A stretch of DNA of 64,000 nt, taken from CAWKPF01 sp963851415. Its GTDB lineage: Bacteria; Acidobacteriota; Thermoanaerobaculia; Multivoradales; Multivoraceae. The notes beneath the pieces were generated by a model. It was not told the DNA's origin. It was given only the letters and a program-made list of their open reading frames with translations, and searched no databases. The position numbers and the translations under genes are program-made. Positions 9,518 through 17,797 of this stretch are shown piece by piece (the first letter of the stretch is position 1; each line of letters starts with the position of its first letter). The DNA lies in NCBI GenBank assembly GCA_963851415.1, contig CAWKPF010000002.1, positions 1,550,001 through 1,614,000 of the forward strand, given 5' to 3'.

Positions 9518-9793
9518 CTACCTCTCGGTCTCCGATTCCTCCTCCAGCACATGGCTGTCGGCGGCCACCAGATCGAGCCCGTAGACTCCCTTCAGACGCT
9601 CGATCACCTCGAGTGTGGCGGGCTCGAAGGGCGCCTTGCCCTCGAAGGCATGCAGCACGATTCCCTCGACCAGGTCGCCCAGAGTCATGTCGAGGTACTC
9701 GGCGAGGCCCTTGAGCACCTTGACCATGCGCTTTTCCATGCGCAGGCCGGTCTGGGTGCGCTCGACCTTGTGGCGGGACTTCTTGCGCGTCAT
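9518..9793 (-). CDS. Conserved small protein of unknown function (91 aa), possible DNA-binding
   Basis: Starts at an ATG whose first bases overlap the stop of the gene upstream (ATGA), so the two form an operon. The N-terminus is basic (MTRKKSRHKVERTQTGLRME) and the middle, KRMVKVLKGLAEYLDMTLGD then LVEGIVLHAFEGKAPF, reads like a helix-turn-helix or ribbon-helix-helix-sized segment; the C-terminus is acidic (EEESETER). Similar short proteins with RTQTG and YLDM-LGDL-EGIVLHAF patterns are, to my recollection, conserved hypotheticals. A role as regulator or partner of the upstream gene is inference only. Confidence 0.65.
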   Translation of the reverse strand: MTRKKSRHKVERTQTGLRMEKRMVKVLKGLAEYLDMTLGDLVEGIVLHAFEGKAPFEPATLEVIERLKGVYGLDLVAADSHVLEEESETER

Positions 9794-10260
9794 CGGGGGA
9801 GTGCCCCCCGGCTGTCCGTCGAGCTCGCGCGGATCGGACCGGGCAGCAGAAAGGTGCGGCGCGCGAGCTCGGAATCGAGACGCTCCGCCGTGTAGTGGCG
9901 CAGCATCGCGGCACGGTGGTCGAGCAGCAGGTCGCTGCTCACCGAGGCGAACTCCGACCAGGTGTGCCCTTGCGCGAGCTCGGCCATCCGCTCGTGGACC
10001 AGAAAGAGGAACGCCCAGGTGATGGTCTCGTGGTACAGGCCCGCGGCGCCCACGTGCTGGGCGAATCGACGAATCGCAGCCGGGTAGCGCTCGAGGGTGC
10101 CGGTGACGCCCCCTTGCCGCAGCATTCCCCAGGCCACCCGGACGTGCTCGCAATGGTGGAACTCGGCGAGCTCGCACGATTCGAGGCCCTCGATCAGGGC
10201 ACGGGTGGCGGGGTCGACGAAGGCAGCGGCGTCTAGCGAGGCAGGCGTTGCAGCGGACAC
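9790..10260 (-). CDS. Conserved hypothetical protein (about 156 aa), His-rich core
   Basis: The core contains ESCELAEFHHCEHVRVAWGM and GLYHETITWAFLFLVHERM, with several regularly placed His and Glu residues that could bind a metal; the protein looks all-helical and soluble. I recognise the pattern as a widespread uncharacterised bacterial family but cannot assign a reaction. I place the start at GTG 10260, preceded by GGAG at five bases, rather than ATG 10281, which has no ribosome site and lies inside a perfect hairpin. It is the first gene of a two-gene operon with the 91-residue protein, and a palindrome at 10301-10314 covers its likely -35 box. Confidence 0.65.
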   Translation of the reverse strand: MSAATPASLDAAAFVDPATRALIEGLESCELAEFHHCEHVRVAWGMLRQGGVTGTLERYPAAIRRFAQHVGAAGLYHETITWAFLFLVHERMAELAQGHTWSEFASVSSDLLLDHRAAMLRHYTAERLDSELARRTFLLPGPIRASSTDSRGALPR

Positions 10261-10283
10261 GATGGCTCCTTTCGGAGCCATCG
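10260..10283 (-). promoter_or_regulatory. Perfect 10-bp stem/4-base loop hairpin over the translation start
   Basis: On the minus strand CGATGGCTCC and GGAGCCATCG pair perfectly around the loop GAAA, a GNRA-type tetraloop if transcribed. The downstream arm contains the GGAG that would serve the GTG at 10260; the upstream arm contains the alternative ATG. As RNA it would bury the ribosome site. As DNA it could be an operator around the transcription start: a TTGACA (10308-10303) and a weak TTCGAT (10285-10280), 17 bases apart, would start transcription near 10273, inside the loop. Confidence 0.5.
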
Positions 10284-10300
10284 AACCACATTGTTACCAA

Positions 10301-10314
10301 GTTGTCAAGACAAC
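10301..10314. promoter_or_regulatory. Palindrome GTTGTC-AA-GACAAC, probable operator over a -35 box
   Basis: Six-base perfect arms separated by two bases. On the minus strand the palindrome contains TTGACA, a consensus -35 for the operon starting near 10260. A dimeric repressor bound here would block the promoter. No regulator gene is obvious nearby except possibly the 91-residue product of the same operon. Confidence 0.45.
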
Positions 10315-10390
10315 AGACAGGGGATCGATGGCGAAAGACGCCCCGAGAGCGACCCCTGCCGGGCGGCGACTTCCCGCGAGCGGCTCCGGG

Positions 10391-10726
10391 TCAGCCCGCT
10401 GGCGGCTTGTACTGGCCAGCCACCTTCTTGGCGATGGCGGACGCCTTGACCATCTCGTCGGCCGTGTAGAGCGGAATCGACTTCCACGACTCGATGGTGC
10501 CGCCCATGATCGCCGGCGCGATGGCACCGATGAACTCCGACACGCCGGGCACCTCGCAGACGATCGCCACCTGGTACTCCTGACCGATCATGCCGTAGAA
10601 GCCCAACAGCTTCCCTCCGGCAGCTTCGATCGCCACCCTGGCCGCGTCCTCCCGATTGGAACCGGTCTCCATGATGGTCTGCATGGCTTCACGAGAGTAG
10701 CGGGCCATGAACATGTACATTGCCAT
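10391..10726 (-). CDS. GYD domain-containing protein
   Basis: A 111-residue soluble protein that begins MAMYMFMARYSREAMQTIME and contains GGKLLGFYGMIGQEYQVAIV, the pattern of the GYD family (PF08734), here with GFYGMIG in the family position. These are small ferredoxin-fold-like proteins of unknown function. AGGAG lies upstream of the ATG. It is a single gene, 154 bases from the M16 gene and 130 bases from the palindrome-controlled operon. Confidence 0.8.
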   Translation of the reverse strand: MAMYMFMARYSREAMQTIMETGSNREDAARVAIEAAGGKLLGFYGMIGQEYQVAIVCEVPGVSEFIGAIAPAIMGGTIESWKSIPLYTADEMVKASAIAKKVAGQYKPPAG

Positions 10727-10880
10727 GATGAAACTCCTCCGATTGTGTCGACTCCAACGAAACGGTGGCCGACGATGTAGGGGTGGGAACTCGCGCTGAC
10801 TCTACCGGAAGAGCGCTGCAGCGAGCTCGAGCCCCGGAGCTGCAGCCCGCTACGGGTGCCCGCGACTCGCCGCCACCCCG

Positions 10881-12380
10881 TCAGGGCATCGGCTCGAGCG
10901 TCAGCGGATCCCGCAACGGAAGCTCGATCGCCTTGCCACCGAAGAACTCCTCCATCGTGGCTCTGGCGTCGGCATCCCCGGGCTCCACCTCGTCCCACTT
11001 CCCCACCACCAGGAAGACCATCTCCTCGGGCTTCAGGTACTTGCGTGCCACCCGCTGGACCTCCTCTGCCGTCACCGCACGCACCCGCTCCCGGTAGTCG
11101 TACCAGTAGCTGTGCGGGCGACCGTAGAGCTCGTCGGTGGCGAAGATCCCCGCGATCGCCGCCGGCGACTCGAATCGTGCGGGATAGGTGTCGACCACGG
11201 AGTTGATCGCCGTGGTGAGCTCATCGGCACTCACCGGCTCGCCGCGAAGGCGCTCGAGCTCCTCGTAGGCGATTTTTGCCGCGTAGGCCACAGTCGGGTT
11301 CTTGGTCTGAAGAAAGACCCGGAAATCGCCGGTCCAGTAGGGGTTGGTGTCGAAGGTGGAGCCCGCCGAGTAGGCCAGACCTTCATCGGAGCGAATCCGT
11401 TTCATCAAACGCGCCGTGAAGCCCGACCCCCCCAGGATGTCGTTCATCACCATCAGCGGAAAGAAGTCCGGGCTGTCCCAGCCGTAGCGGAAGAAGAGCG
11501 AGCCGATCTGCACGCGAGACTGCGGGATGTCCTTGTCGACGTAGTAGACCCCGGGCTTCGGGGCGTAATGAGACTCGGGTGGCGGCCACTCTCCCTCCCC
11601 CGAGCTCCCGGGCCAATCGGCGAGGTGCCTCTCGAGCAGATCGAGCACCGCCTCCGTCTCGACGTCGCCCGACACCGTGAAGATCATCTTCTCGGGGCGC
11701 CAGTGCGCGGCGTGAAACGCCACCAGATCGTCCCGCTCGATGGCCTCCAGGCTGCCCTCGGTGATCATGCGCGAAGAGAAGTGCTCTTCCCCGTACATCA
11801 ACCACTGCCATTCCCGGGCCGCGATGCGCTGGGGCTGGTCGTTGCGCTGCTTGAGATCTTCGAGCAGATTCGACTTCTCGAGATCGAGCCGAGCCGCATC
11901 GAAGCGTGGCTGGCGCTGCATCTCGAAGAACAGCTCCAGGCACTCCTCGAGCACCGAGCTCAGGCAGTTCATGGAGGCGCGCCCCTGCGTGTCGCCGATC
12001 GAGAAGGAGACGTCCATGGCGAGCGCGTCGATCTTCTCGTCGAGCACGCTCGGCTCGGCTTCCACGGTGCCACCGCTGCGCATCAGGCTACCCGCGAGCG
12101 ACGCCAGTCCGACCTGGGACGGACCCTCGAGAAAGCTCCCGATGCGCAGCTGAATCCCCACGTCGACCAGCGGAAGCGCGGGGTCCTCGGCGACGTACAC
12201 CACGATCCCACCGGGAAGCTCGTGGCGAAGCGGCTCCGCGCGGGGCACCTGCCAGTCGAGCGGCTCGAAGGACAGCTCCTCGGGACGGGCCGGTATTTCG
12301 TCACTGGCCGCCAGCGGAGCACCGGCCGAAACCAGGAGTGCCAGCACCAGAACAAACCTCATCCCCTCGAAACGCCTCAC
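10881..12380 (-). CDS. M16-family peptidase-like protein, lacking the zinc motif (partner subunit)
   Basis: A 499-residue protein with a signal peptide (MRFVLVLALLVSAGAPLAAS). The M16 fold is clear (VGLASLAGSLMRSGGT, HWRPEKMIFTVSGDV, GGSGFTARLMKRIRSDEGLA, then YS), but the position of HxxEH reads LASLAGS, so it cannot bind zinc. The C-terminal R/Y pair that holds substrate is kept (ARLMKRIR, GLAYS). This is the usual division of labour in two-subunit M16 proteases: this protein is the non-catalytic half. GGAGGTGA precedes the GTG start, which overlaps the stop of the catalytic subunit gene (GTGA). Expected location is the periplasm. Confidence 0.87.
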   Translation of the reverse strand: MRRFEGMRFVLVLALLVSAGAPLAASDEIPARPEELSFEPLDWQVPRAEPLRHELPGGIVVYVAEDPALPLVDVGIQLRIGSFLEGPSQVGLASLAGSLMRSGGTVEAEPSVLDEKIDALAMDVSFSIGDTQGRASMNCLSSVLEECLELFFEMQRQPRFDAARLDLEKSNLLEDLKQRNDQPQRIAAREWQWLMYGEEHFSSRMITEGSLEAIERDDLVAFHAAHWRPEKMIFTVSGDVETEAVLDLLERHLADWPGSSGEGEWPPPESHYAPKPGVYYVDKDIPQSRVQIGSLFFRYGWDSPDFFPLMVMNDILGGSGFTARLMKRIRSDEGLAYSAGSTFDTNPYWTGDFRVFLQTKNPTVAYAAKIAYEELERLRGEPVSADELTTAINSVVDTYPARFESPAAIAGIFATDELYGRPHSYWYDYRERVRAVTAEEVQRVARKYLKPEEMVFLVVGKWDEVEPGDADARATMEEFFGGKAIELPLRDPLTLEPMP

Positions 12381-14167
12381 TGCTCACCTCCCTCGGAGCC
12401 GAGCTCCGCGATCCGTTCCTCGACCACCCTCTTCATCAGATCGAAAGCGCCCTTCATCTCCTCGGGTACCTGCCCAGCCTGCGCATCCATCTGCCCCAGG
12501 ATCGCCTCCAGCTGAGCGACGTCCTCCACGCTCCGGAGCTGCTCGATCTGTTGCTGCACTCCCGAGCGCATCTCCGGGGGCAGAGCCTCCAGCTCGGGCG
12601 GCAGCTCCTCGGCACGGGTGCCGGCCTTGCGCGTGTAGGAGCCGACCAGTCGCCGTTCGGGTACCAGGTACTGCTGGGCGACTCGCTGCACGTCGGCTGC
12701 GGTCACCGCCCGAGTCCGCTCGGCCAGGGTGTCGAGATAGGTCCAGTCTCCCAGACCTTCGTACAGGGCCAACTGGATCATCAGGAAGAGGGGGCTCTCG
12801 AGCCGCCGGTAGGTATCGGCGGCGGTGATGTTCTTGACCTTCTCGAGCTCCGCCTCGGGGACCGCGCTTTCCTGCAGCCCGGCGATCACGGCGTCCCAGG
12901 CCCGCTCGAGGTCCGCCGGGCCGTAGTCGCCCTTGGCTTCCGCGGAGAAGCTGAAGTAGCCGGCATACTTGTCCGAGGACTGCCCCGCCGAGGCCGAGCT
13001 GGCGAGCTCGGTCCCTTCGATCATCGCCTTGTACAGCCTCCCGGTGCGACCGTTGAGCACTCCGGCCAGCACGTCGAGCGCGTACTCGTCAGCGTGCCCG
13101 AAAGGAACCGTGTGGTACCGGATCTGGACCTGCGGCGGGCAGTCGCACTCGGCCTCCATGCGCTTCTCGGCCAGTTGCTCGATCTCGAGAGTCACCACAT
13201 CGGGAGGCTCTTTCTCACCACGCGGGATGCGTCCGAAGTAGCGCTCGGCCATCTCCTTCACCGCGGAGGGGTCGAAGTTCCCCACCAGCACTGCGGTGAT
13301 GTTGTTGGGCGCGTAGTAGGTGTCGAAGAACTCGTCCGCCTGCTCCTTGCTGATCACTCGGAGATCCGACGGCCACCCGACGGTCGGCCAGCTATAGGGA
13401 TGCGAGCCCCAGAACATCGCGTTCAGCTGCTCGTCGAACTTGCCCGTCGGAGTCGACTCGGTGCGCAGTCGGCGCTCTTCGTAGACCACGTCCCGTTCGG
13501 AGTAGAACTCGCGGAACACCGGATTGAGCAGCCGGTCCGATTCCATCCAGAACCACAGCTCGAGCTTGTTCGCCGGCACCGAGTTGATGTAGACCGTCAC
13601 GTCGTCGCTGGTGAAGGCATTCAAGAACGACGAGCCGGCGTTGGTGTAGATCTTGCTGAACTCGTCCTTGACCATGAGGGCCCGCTGCTCCTCGACCAGC
13701 TGCGCGAACTTCTTCTCGAGCTCGATCTGTTCGTCGGTGCGATTCTCCGGATCGTAGGGGTCGGCGATCTCGCCCCGCCGCCAGCGCTCGCGATTCTCTT
13801 TGTAGATCCGCCGGATCTGCTCCTGGATCGCTTCCTGCTCCTCGATGATCGCGAGATCGCGCTCGGGGTCCGTGGTGCCGAGCGTGCGGGTCCCTTTGAA
13901 CATCATGTGCTCGAACAGGTGAGCCAGGCCCGTGATCCCGGGGCGCTCGTTCGCCGCTCCGACGTGAACCACCCAGGCCGCCGACACCGTGGTCAGCTCG
14001 GGCCTCGATAGGAGCAGGAAACCCATTCCGTTGTCGAGCTCGAAGGTCTCGACCGGAAGTGAGGAGCCGCCTTCGTCCGCGGCCGGGGTGACGCCAGGGA
14101 CGAACACCAGCGCGACGAGCAGCACCACCGGTTTCGTGAGTCGGCCTGCTTTCGCCAAGAAGGTCAT
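12377..14167 (-). CDS. M16-family zinc metallopeptidase, catalytic subunit
   Basis: A 596-residue protein with a signal peptide (VVLLVALVFVPGVTPAAD). The inverted zinc motif is HLFEH (about residue 80), followed by the distant Glu region ERDVVYEERR; PFGHADEYALDVLAGVLNG marks the C-terminal M16 half. A long charged insert between residues 95 and 150 (IRRIYKENRERWRRGE and DEQIELEKKFAQL) is probably helical. The C-terminal 80 residues are Glu/Gln-rich and helical. The gene overlaps its upstream hydrolase gene and downstream partner subunit by four bases each, so the three are one operon. It probably degrades peptides in the periplasm. Confidence 0.9.
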   Translation of the reverse strand: MTFLAKAGRLTKPVVLLVALVFVPGVTPAADEGGSSLPVETFELDNGMGFLLLSRPELTTVSAAWVVHVGAANERPGITGLAHLFEHMMFKGTRTLGTTDPERDLAIIEEQEAIQEQIRRIYKENRERWRRGEIADPYDPENRTDEQIELEKKFAQLVEEQRALMVKDEFSKIYTNAGSSFLNAFTSDDVTVYINSVPANKLELWFWMESDRLLNPVFREFYSERDVVYEERRLRTESTPTGKFDEQLNAMFWGSHPYSWPTVGWPSDLRVISKEQADEFFDTYYAPNNITAVLVGNFDPSAVKEMAERYFGRIPRGEKEPPDVVTLEIEQLAEKRMEAECDCPPQVQIRYHTVPFGHADEYALDVLAGVLNGRTGRLYKAMIEGTELASSASAGQSSDKYAGYFSFSAEAKGDYGPADLERAWDAVIAGLQESAVPEAELEKVKNITAADTYRRLESPLFLMIQLALYEGLGDWTYLDTLAERTRAVTAADVQRVAQQYLVPERRLVGSYTRKAGTRAEELPPELEALPPEMRSGVQQQIEQLRSVEDVAQLEAILGQMDAQAGQVPEEMKGAFDLMKRVVEERIAELGSEGGEQ

Positions 14168-14979
14168 GGTCTTTCCTCCGACGCGCTCACCGCCGCCGGT
14201 GCCGACTGGCCGTCGAGCCACGCCTTGATCGATTCCTTGAACTCGGGCTTGAACAGCGCGGTGTTGTGAGTCGCGCCCTTGATCAATACGAGTGGGACGT
14301 CTGGACGTTCTTGCAGAAACGGCTTCACCGAGCTCTCGTAGAGGGAGTCCTCGTCGCCGACCACCAGGGTCATCGGCAGGGTGATGGAGTCGAGCTCTTT
14401 TGCGGTCAGACCGAGATCTCCGAAGGCCCGGTAGCATGCAGTCAAGGCTGGATCCGCGCCGTCGCGATCCGGCGACGAGCGATAACGCTCCCGGGTCTCG
14501 TCGTCCAGGCGGGTCCATCCCATCCCGGCGATCACGGCGGAGCGCACCCGCTCGGGGTGGTCGGCGAGCATGCGCAGGGCGATCATCCCTCCCATCGAGT
14601 AGCCGACCACGTGGGCACGCTCGATCTCGAGATGGTCGAGCAGCCCGACAGCGTCGCTGACCATCGCCAGACCATAGTCCTCGGGGCTGGTCGGCTTGTC
14701 GCTCTGGCCGTGGCCTCGATTGTCCAGCGTGATCACGCGGTAGTCCTGCGCCACCAGGGAGATCACTCCGGGAAAACGCCAGTTGATGTCCCCGCTCACC
14801 GAGTAGCCGTGAATGAGGAGGACCGGCTCCCCCTCGCCCTCGATCTGATAGCGAAGCCGGACCCCACCGGAGTCGAACTCGCCTTCGATCGTCTCACCAA
14901 CCGCCACCCCGGCCAGCAGGCAGAGCGCTGCCCAGACACTGGTGACGCAGACCCGTCCATACATGGTCGTTCTTTGCAT
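14164..14979 (-). CDS. Secreted alpha/beta hydrolase
   Basis: A 271-residue protein with a hydrophobic signal segment (SVWAALCLLAGVAVGE). It has the oxyanion HGYS, the DNRGHGQSDKP element, the nucleophile elbow GYSMGG (Ser about residue 120), an Asp in VVGDEDSLY and the final His in KGATHNT. This is a complete Ser-Asp-His triad of the esterase/hydrolase type; the substrate is unknown. AAGGAAGGG precedes ATG 14979, which I prefer to an upstream start at 15033. It is the first gene of the hydrolase-M16-M16 operon and divergent from the acyl-CoA dehydrogenase. Confidence 0.85.
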   Translation of the reverse strand: MQRTTMYGRVCVTSVWAALCLLAGVAVGETIEGEFDSGGVRLRYQIEGEGEPVLLIHGYSVSGDINWRFPGVISLVAQDYRVITLDNRGHGQSDKPTSPEDYGLAMVSDAVGLLDHLEIERAHVVGYSMGGMIALRMLADHPERVRSAVIAGMGWTRLDDETRERYRSSPDRDGADPALTACYRAFGDLGLTAKELDSITLPMTLVVGDEDSLYESSVKPFLQERPDVPLVLIKGATHNTALFKPEFKESIKAWLDGQSAPAAVSASEERP

Positions 14980-15039
14980 GGTCCCTTCCTTCGTAGAGCA
15001 GTGATGGTACCGCCAATCGGAGGAGGGTCCCATATTTCT

Positions 15040-15063
15040 ACCGACCGGTCAGTCTGTTATGAT
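15040..15063 (+). promoter_or_regulatory. TetR-type operator next to an extended -10 promoter
   Basis: ACCGACCGGTCAGT at 15040-15053 is a 14-base near-perfect palindrome (one mismatch) of the kind bound by TetR-family regulators of fatty-acid genes. It is followed directly by TGTTATGAT (15055-15063), an extended -10 element pointing at the acyl-CoA dehydrogenase gene at 15132. A bound repressor would cover the -35/spacer region. The divergent hydrolase gene starts 60 bases away on the other side and may be affected too. Confidence 0.5.
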
Positions 15064-15131
15064 GGCACCCTTCCTCGAGAACCGGAACGGCCCAGGAATC
15101 AGAGCAGGAATCAGAGCATAGGAGCCCCGAG

Positions 15132-16373
15132 ATGGACCTTCGTGACACCCCCCAGGAAGCCGAATTTCGGGCCGAGTGCCGTGCCTGGCTCGACGCCAAC
15201 GCCCCCCACGAACTTCGCCCCGCGCTCGAAGCCTCGAGCTTCGGACGCTCGGCGCTGAGCGGCGACGACTACCTGAAGTACTGCCAGGAGTGGCAGGCCA
15301 AGAAGGCCGACGCCGGCTGGGCGTGCCTGACCTGGCCCAAGGAGTACGGAGGCGCAGGGCTGACACCGATGCACCACGTGATCTGGGCCCAGGAGGAGGG
15401 AGTCTACGGAATGCTCTCCTCGGTGTTCATCATCGGCATCGGAATGTGTGGGCCCACCCTGATGGCCTATGCCAGCGAGGAGGACAAGCGCAAGCACCTT
15501 CCGCCGATGGCGCGCGGCGAAGTGATCTGGTGCCAGCTCTTCAGCGAGCCCGGCGCCGGCTCAGACCTCGCGGGACTGCGCACCCGCTCGGTGCGCGACG
15601 GCTCGGACTGGGTCGTCAACGGCCAGAAGGTATGGACCAGCGGCGCGCAGTACAGCGAGTGGGGCATTCTGGTCACCCGTTCCGACTTCGACGTTCCCAA
15701 GCACAAGGGACTGACCTACTTCTTCGTCGACATGAAGTCGCCCGGGATCGACATCCGCCCGATCCAGCAGGCCCACGGCGACGCCGGCTTCAACGAGGTG
15801 TTCTTCACCAACGTGCGCATTCCCGACGCGCAACGCCTCGGCGCCGAAGGCGACGGCTGGGCGGTCGCGATCACCACTTTGATGAACGAGCGTCTGGCGA
15901 TCGGCGGCAGTGCCGGCACCGGCTGGGACGACCTCTTCGAGCTCGCCCGAGACCTCGACAGCGGAAACGGTCGGTTCCTCGACGACCCGGCCGTACGCGA
16001 CCAGCTCGCGACCTGGTACGTAGCCACCGCAGGACTGCGCTACACCGGATACCGGGCCCAGACCGCGCTCTCGCAGGGCCGCATGCCCGGCCCCGAGAAC
16101 TCCTTCGGCAAGATCGTCGCCGGCAACACCATGCAGCAGGTGGCCAGTTGCGCCCTCGAGCTGCAGGACGCCGCAGGCCTCATGACCGACCCCGCGCACA
16201 CGGTGAACGACGGCAAGTTCCCGGCGATGATGATGCGCTCACTCGGCATGCGCATCGAGGGCGGTACCGACGAGATCCTGAAGAACATCATCGCGGAGCG
16301 GGTGCTCGGACTGCCGGGGGAGATCCGGGTCGACCGGGACGTGCCGTTCACGGACATCCCGTCAGGCTCGTAG
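15132..16373 (+). CDS. Acyl-CoA dehydrogenase
   Basis: A 413-residue flavoprotein of the acyl-CoA dehydrogenase family. It shows the FAD/substrate motif CQLFSEPGAGSDLAGLRT (about residues 137-154), the second signature GQKVWTSGAQYSEW and the C-terminal GGTDEILKNIIAERVLGLP. The N-terminal helical domain is present (RAECRAWLDANAPHE), so the protein is full length. It oxidises an acyl-CoA to the enoyl-CoA and passes electrons to ETF. The long helical form with GADW-like insertions is common among enzymes for branched or unusual acyl-CoAs, so the substrate cannot be named. GGAG lies upstream of the ATG. Control by a TetR-type repressor is suggested by the palindrome at 15040. Confidence 0.92.
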   Translation: MDLRDTPQEAEFRAECRAWLDANAPHELRPALEASSFGRSALSGDDYLKYCQEWQAKKADAGWACLTWPKEYGGAGLTPMHHVIWAQEEGVYGMLSSVFIIGIGMCGPTLMAYASEEDKRKHLPPMARGEVIWCQLFSEPGAGSDLAGLRTRSVRDGSDWVVNGQKVWTSGAQYSEWGILVTRSDFDVPKHKGLTYFFVDMKSPGIDIRPIQQAHGDAGFNEVFFTNVRIPDAQRLGAEGDGWAVAITTLMNERLAIGGSAGTGWDDLFELARDLDSGNGRFLDDPAVRDQLATWYVATAGLRYTGYRAQTALSQGRMPGPENSFGKIVAGNTMQQVASCALELQDAAGLMTDPAHTVNDGKFPAMMMRSLGMRIEGGTDEILKNIIAERVLGLPGEIRVDRDVPFTDIPSGS

Positions 16374-16597
16374 CGGCCTCCCTGAGCACCGACCCCTAGA
16401 CCCTCTACCCCCCGGCGCCACGACGAAGCCTCCACCACGAAGGCCACCGTCCTCATCTCGGCGCTGCAGCACGGACGCACTGACCGCACTCTGAACGCGC
16501 GCGAGGTTGTTCCAGGCCACTTAGAGGGTGCACTGCGTTGCGGCAACCCTCGGATCAACCACCCGCTACGAGATCCGAAGCATCGAGGGTGCCCCGC

Positions 16598-17797
16598 TCA
16601 TCGAGCTTCGGGGAGCGGATCGGGGCCGCCGATCAGAGCCTTCAAGACCTCGCCCACCTGCCACACCCGCTGGACGTCGGCGAAGAGCACGGCGCCCGGA
16701 CCGTCGGCCAGCAGGGGCACGACCGTCGACGTGTGGTCCGGAGTCCCCCAGGTCGGCACGATGTCCGGGTAGCTGCCCAGGTCGTAGCCCAGAGACAAGC
16801 CACCGGTCTCGTGATCGGCAGTGAACAGCACCAGGGTGTCTCCTCGAGCTCGGGAGAACGCGAGCACCTGCTCGAGCACGGACGAGAGCGTCGCCAGCCC
16901 CTCCACCGCTCGAGGGGCATCGCGCTCGTGCGAAGCGGAGTCCAGCTCTTCGGTCTCGATCAGGAGGAGGAACGGCTCCCCGGTGTCCTCGAGACGCTCG
17001 GTGGCGAACGTCACCATGGAGGACAGGCTCGGCGTGGACTCGAGGTCGGTGATCGACTCCTCGGGATGAATCGAGGCGACCGGCTGATCCGCGCCCGCGC
17101 CTTCGGGAAGAGCCAGATCGGCTCCCAGCAGAGTGAAACGTCCCTCCAGGATCTCGACGGTCGCATCCCAGGAGGGCACCTCGCCCTCTCCCACGTCTTC
17201 GAGCTCGCCGAGCAGGACGTCCAGCTGTCCGGACGCCTCCTGGCGCAGAATGTCCTCGGCGTTGTCTCGACTGGCCGTGTGGGTCACGAACGCCGCCGGC
17301 GTGGCATCCCAGATATAGGAGTCGGTCACGATGCCGGTGCGATAGCCCCGCTCCCAGGCCATCTCGAACACGGTCTGGACCGGTCGATCGTTCTCGTCCA
17401 CGCCGACCTTGTCGTTCAGCGTGAGCTGCCCGGTGGCCATTGCCGTCGCCGACGCCGCCGAGTCGGTGATGGGCCCGCGCACGGGTCGCGGGTCGTGCCA
17501 GGCGCGAACCTCGAACCGGTGCCACACCGGCTCCTTTCCCACGGTGTGTTGGGCCAGCGCGAGGTGCGAGAAGCCCAGGCCGTCGGCCACGAAGAGGATG
17601 ACGTTGCGCGGTCTCGCTCCATCCTCGGGCAACGAGGAGCGTTCCGGCTCCGGGTAGGCCTCGAAGGGGACCGGCGCCGAGCGCTTTACAAAGCTCAACC
17701 CGAGCGCCTTCCCCACCAGCCAGACGCAACCCAGTGCCACGAGAGCGCCCATGAGCACCGCGCTCCAGAATCGCCGCCTCTGAGCTCGATCGTTCAT
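16598..17797 (-). CDS. Alkaline phosphatase (PhoA family), membrane-anchored
   Basis: A 399-residue protein with an N-terminal membrane anchor (FWSAVLMGALVALGCVWLVG) and no clear cleavage site. NVILFVADGLG supplies the metal Asp, TDSAASATAMATG the nucleophile Ser (about residue 112), FTADHETGGLSLGYD further metal ligands, and DHTSTVVPLLADG the last His. All main alkaline phosphatase motifs are present. It should face the periplasm and release phosphate from phosphomonoesters. Its ATG overlaps the stop of the 184-residue protein upstream (ATGA). A perfect 14-base palindrome lies 37 bases before the start. I see no Pho box. Confidence 0.88.
   Translation of the reverse strand: MNDRAQRRRFWSAVLMGALVALGCVWLVGKALGLSFVKRSAPVPFEAYPEPERSSLPEDGARPRNVILFVADGLGFSHLALAQHTVGKEPVWHRFEVRAWHDPRPVRGPITDSAASATAMATGQLTLNDKVGVDENDRPVQTVFEMAWERGYRTGIVTDSYIWDATPAAFVTHTASRDNAEDILRQEASGQLDVLLGELEDVGEGEVPSWDATVEILEGRFTLLGADLALPEGAGADQPVASIHPEESITDLESTPSLSSMVTFATERLEDTGEPFLLLIETEELDSASHERDAPRAVEGLATLSSVLEQVLAFSRARGDTLVLFTADHETGGLSLGYDLGSYPDIVPTWGTPDHTSTVVPLLADGPGAVLFADVQRVWQVGEVLKALIGGPDPLPEAR

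Noticed and set aside
11906..14011. A 701-codon plus-strand frame opposite the two M16 genes
   Set aside because: It is antisense to two well-supported proteases and low in complexity (Arg/His/Leu-rich).
16374..16597. A search for a gene or RNA between the acyl-CoA dehydrogenase and alkaline phosphatase genes
   Set aside because: The genes converge here; I see no coding pattern, RNA fold or strong terminator in these 224 bases.
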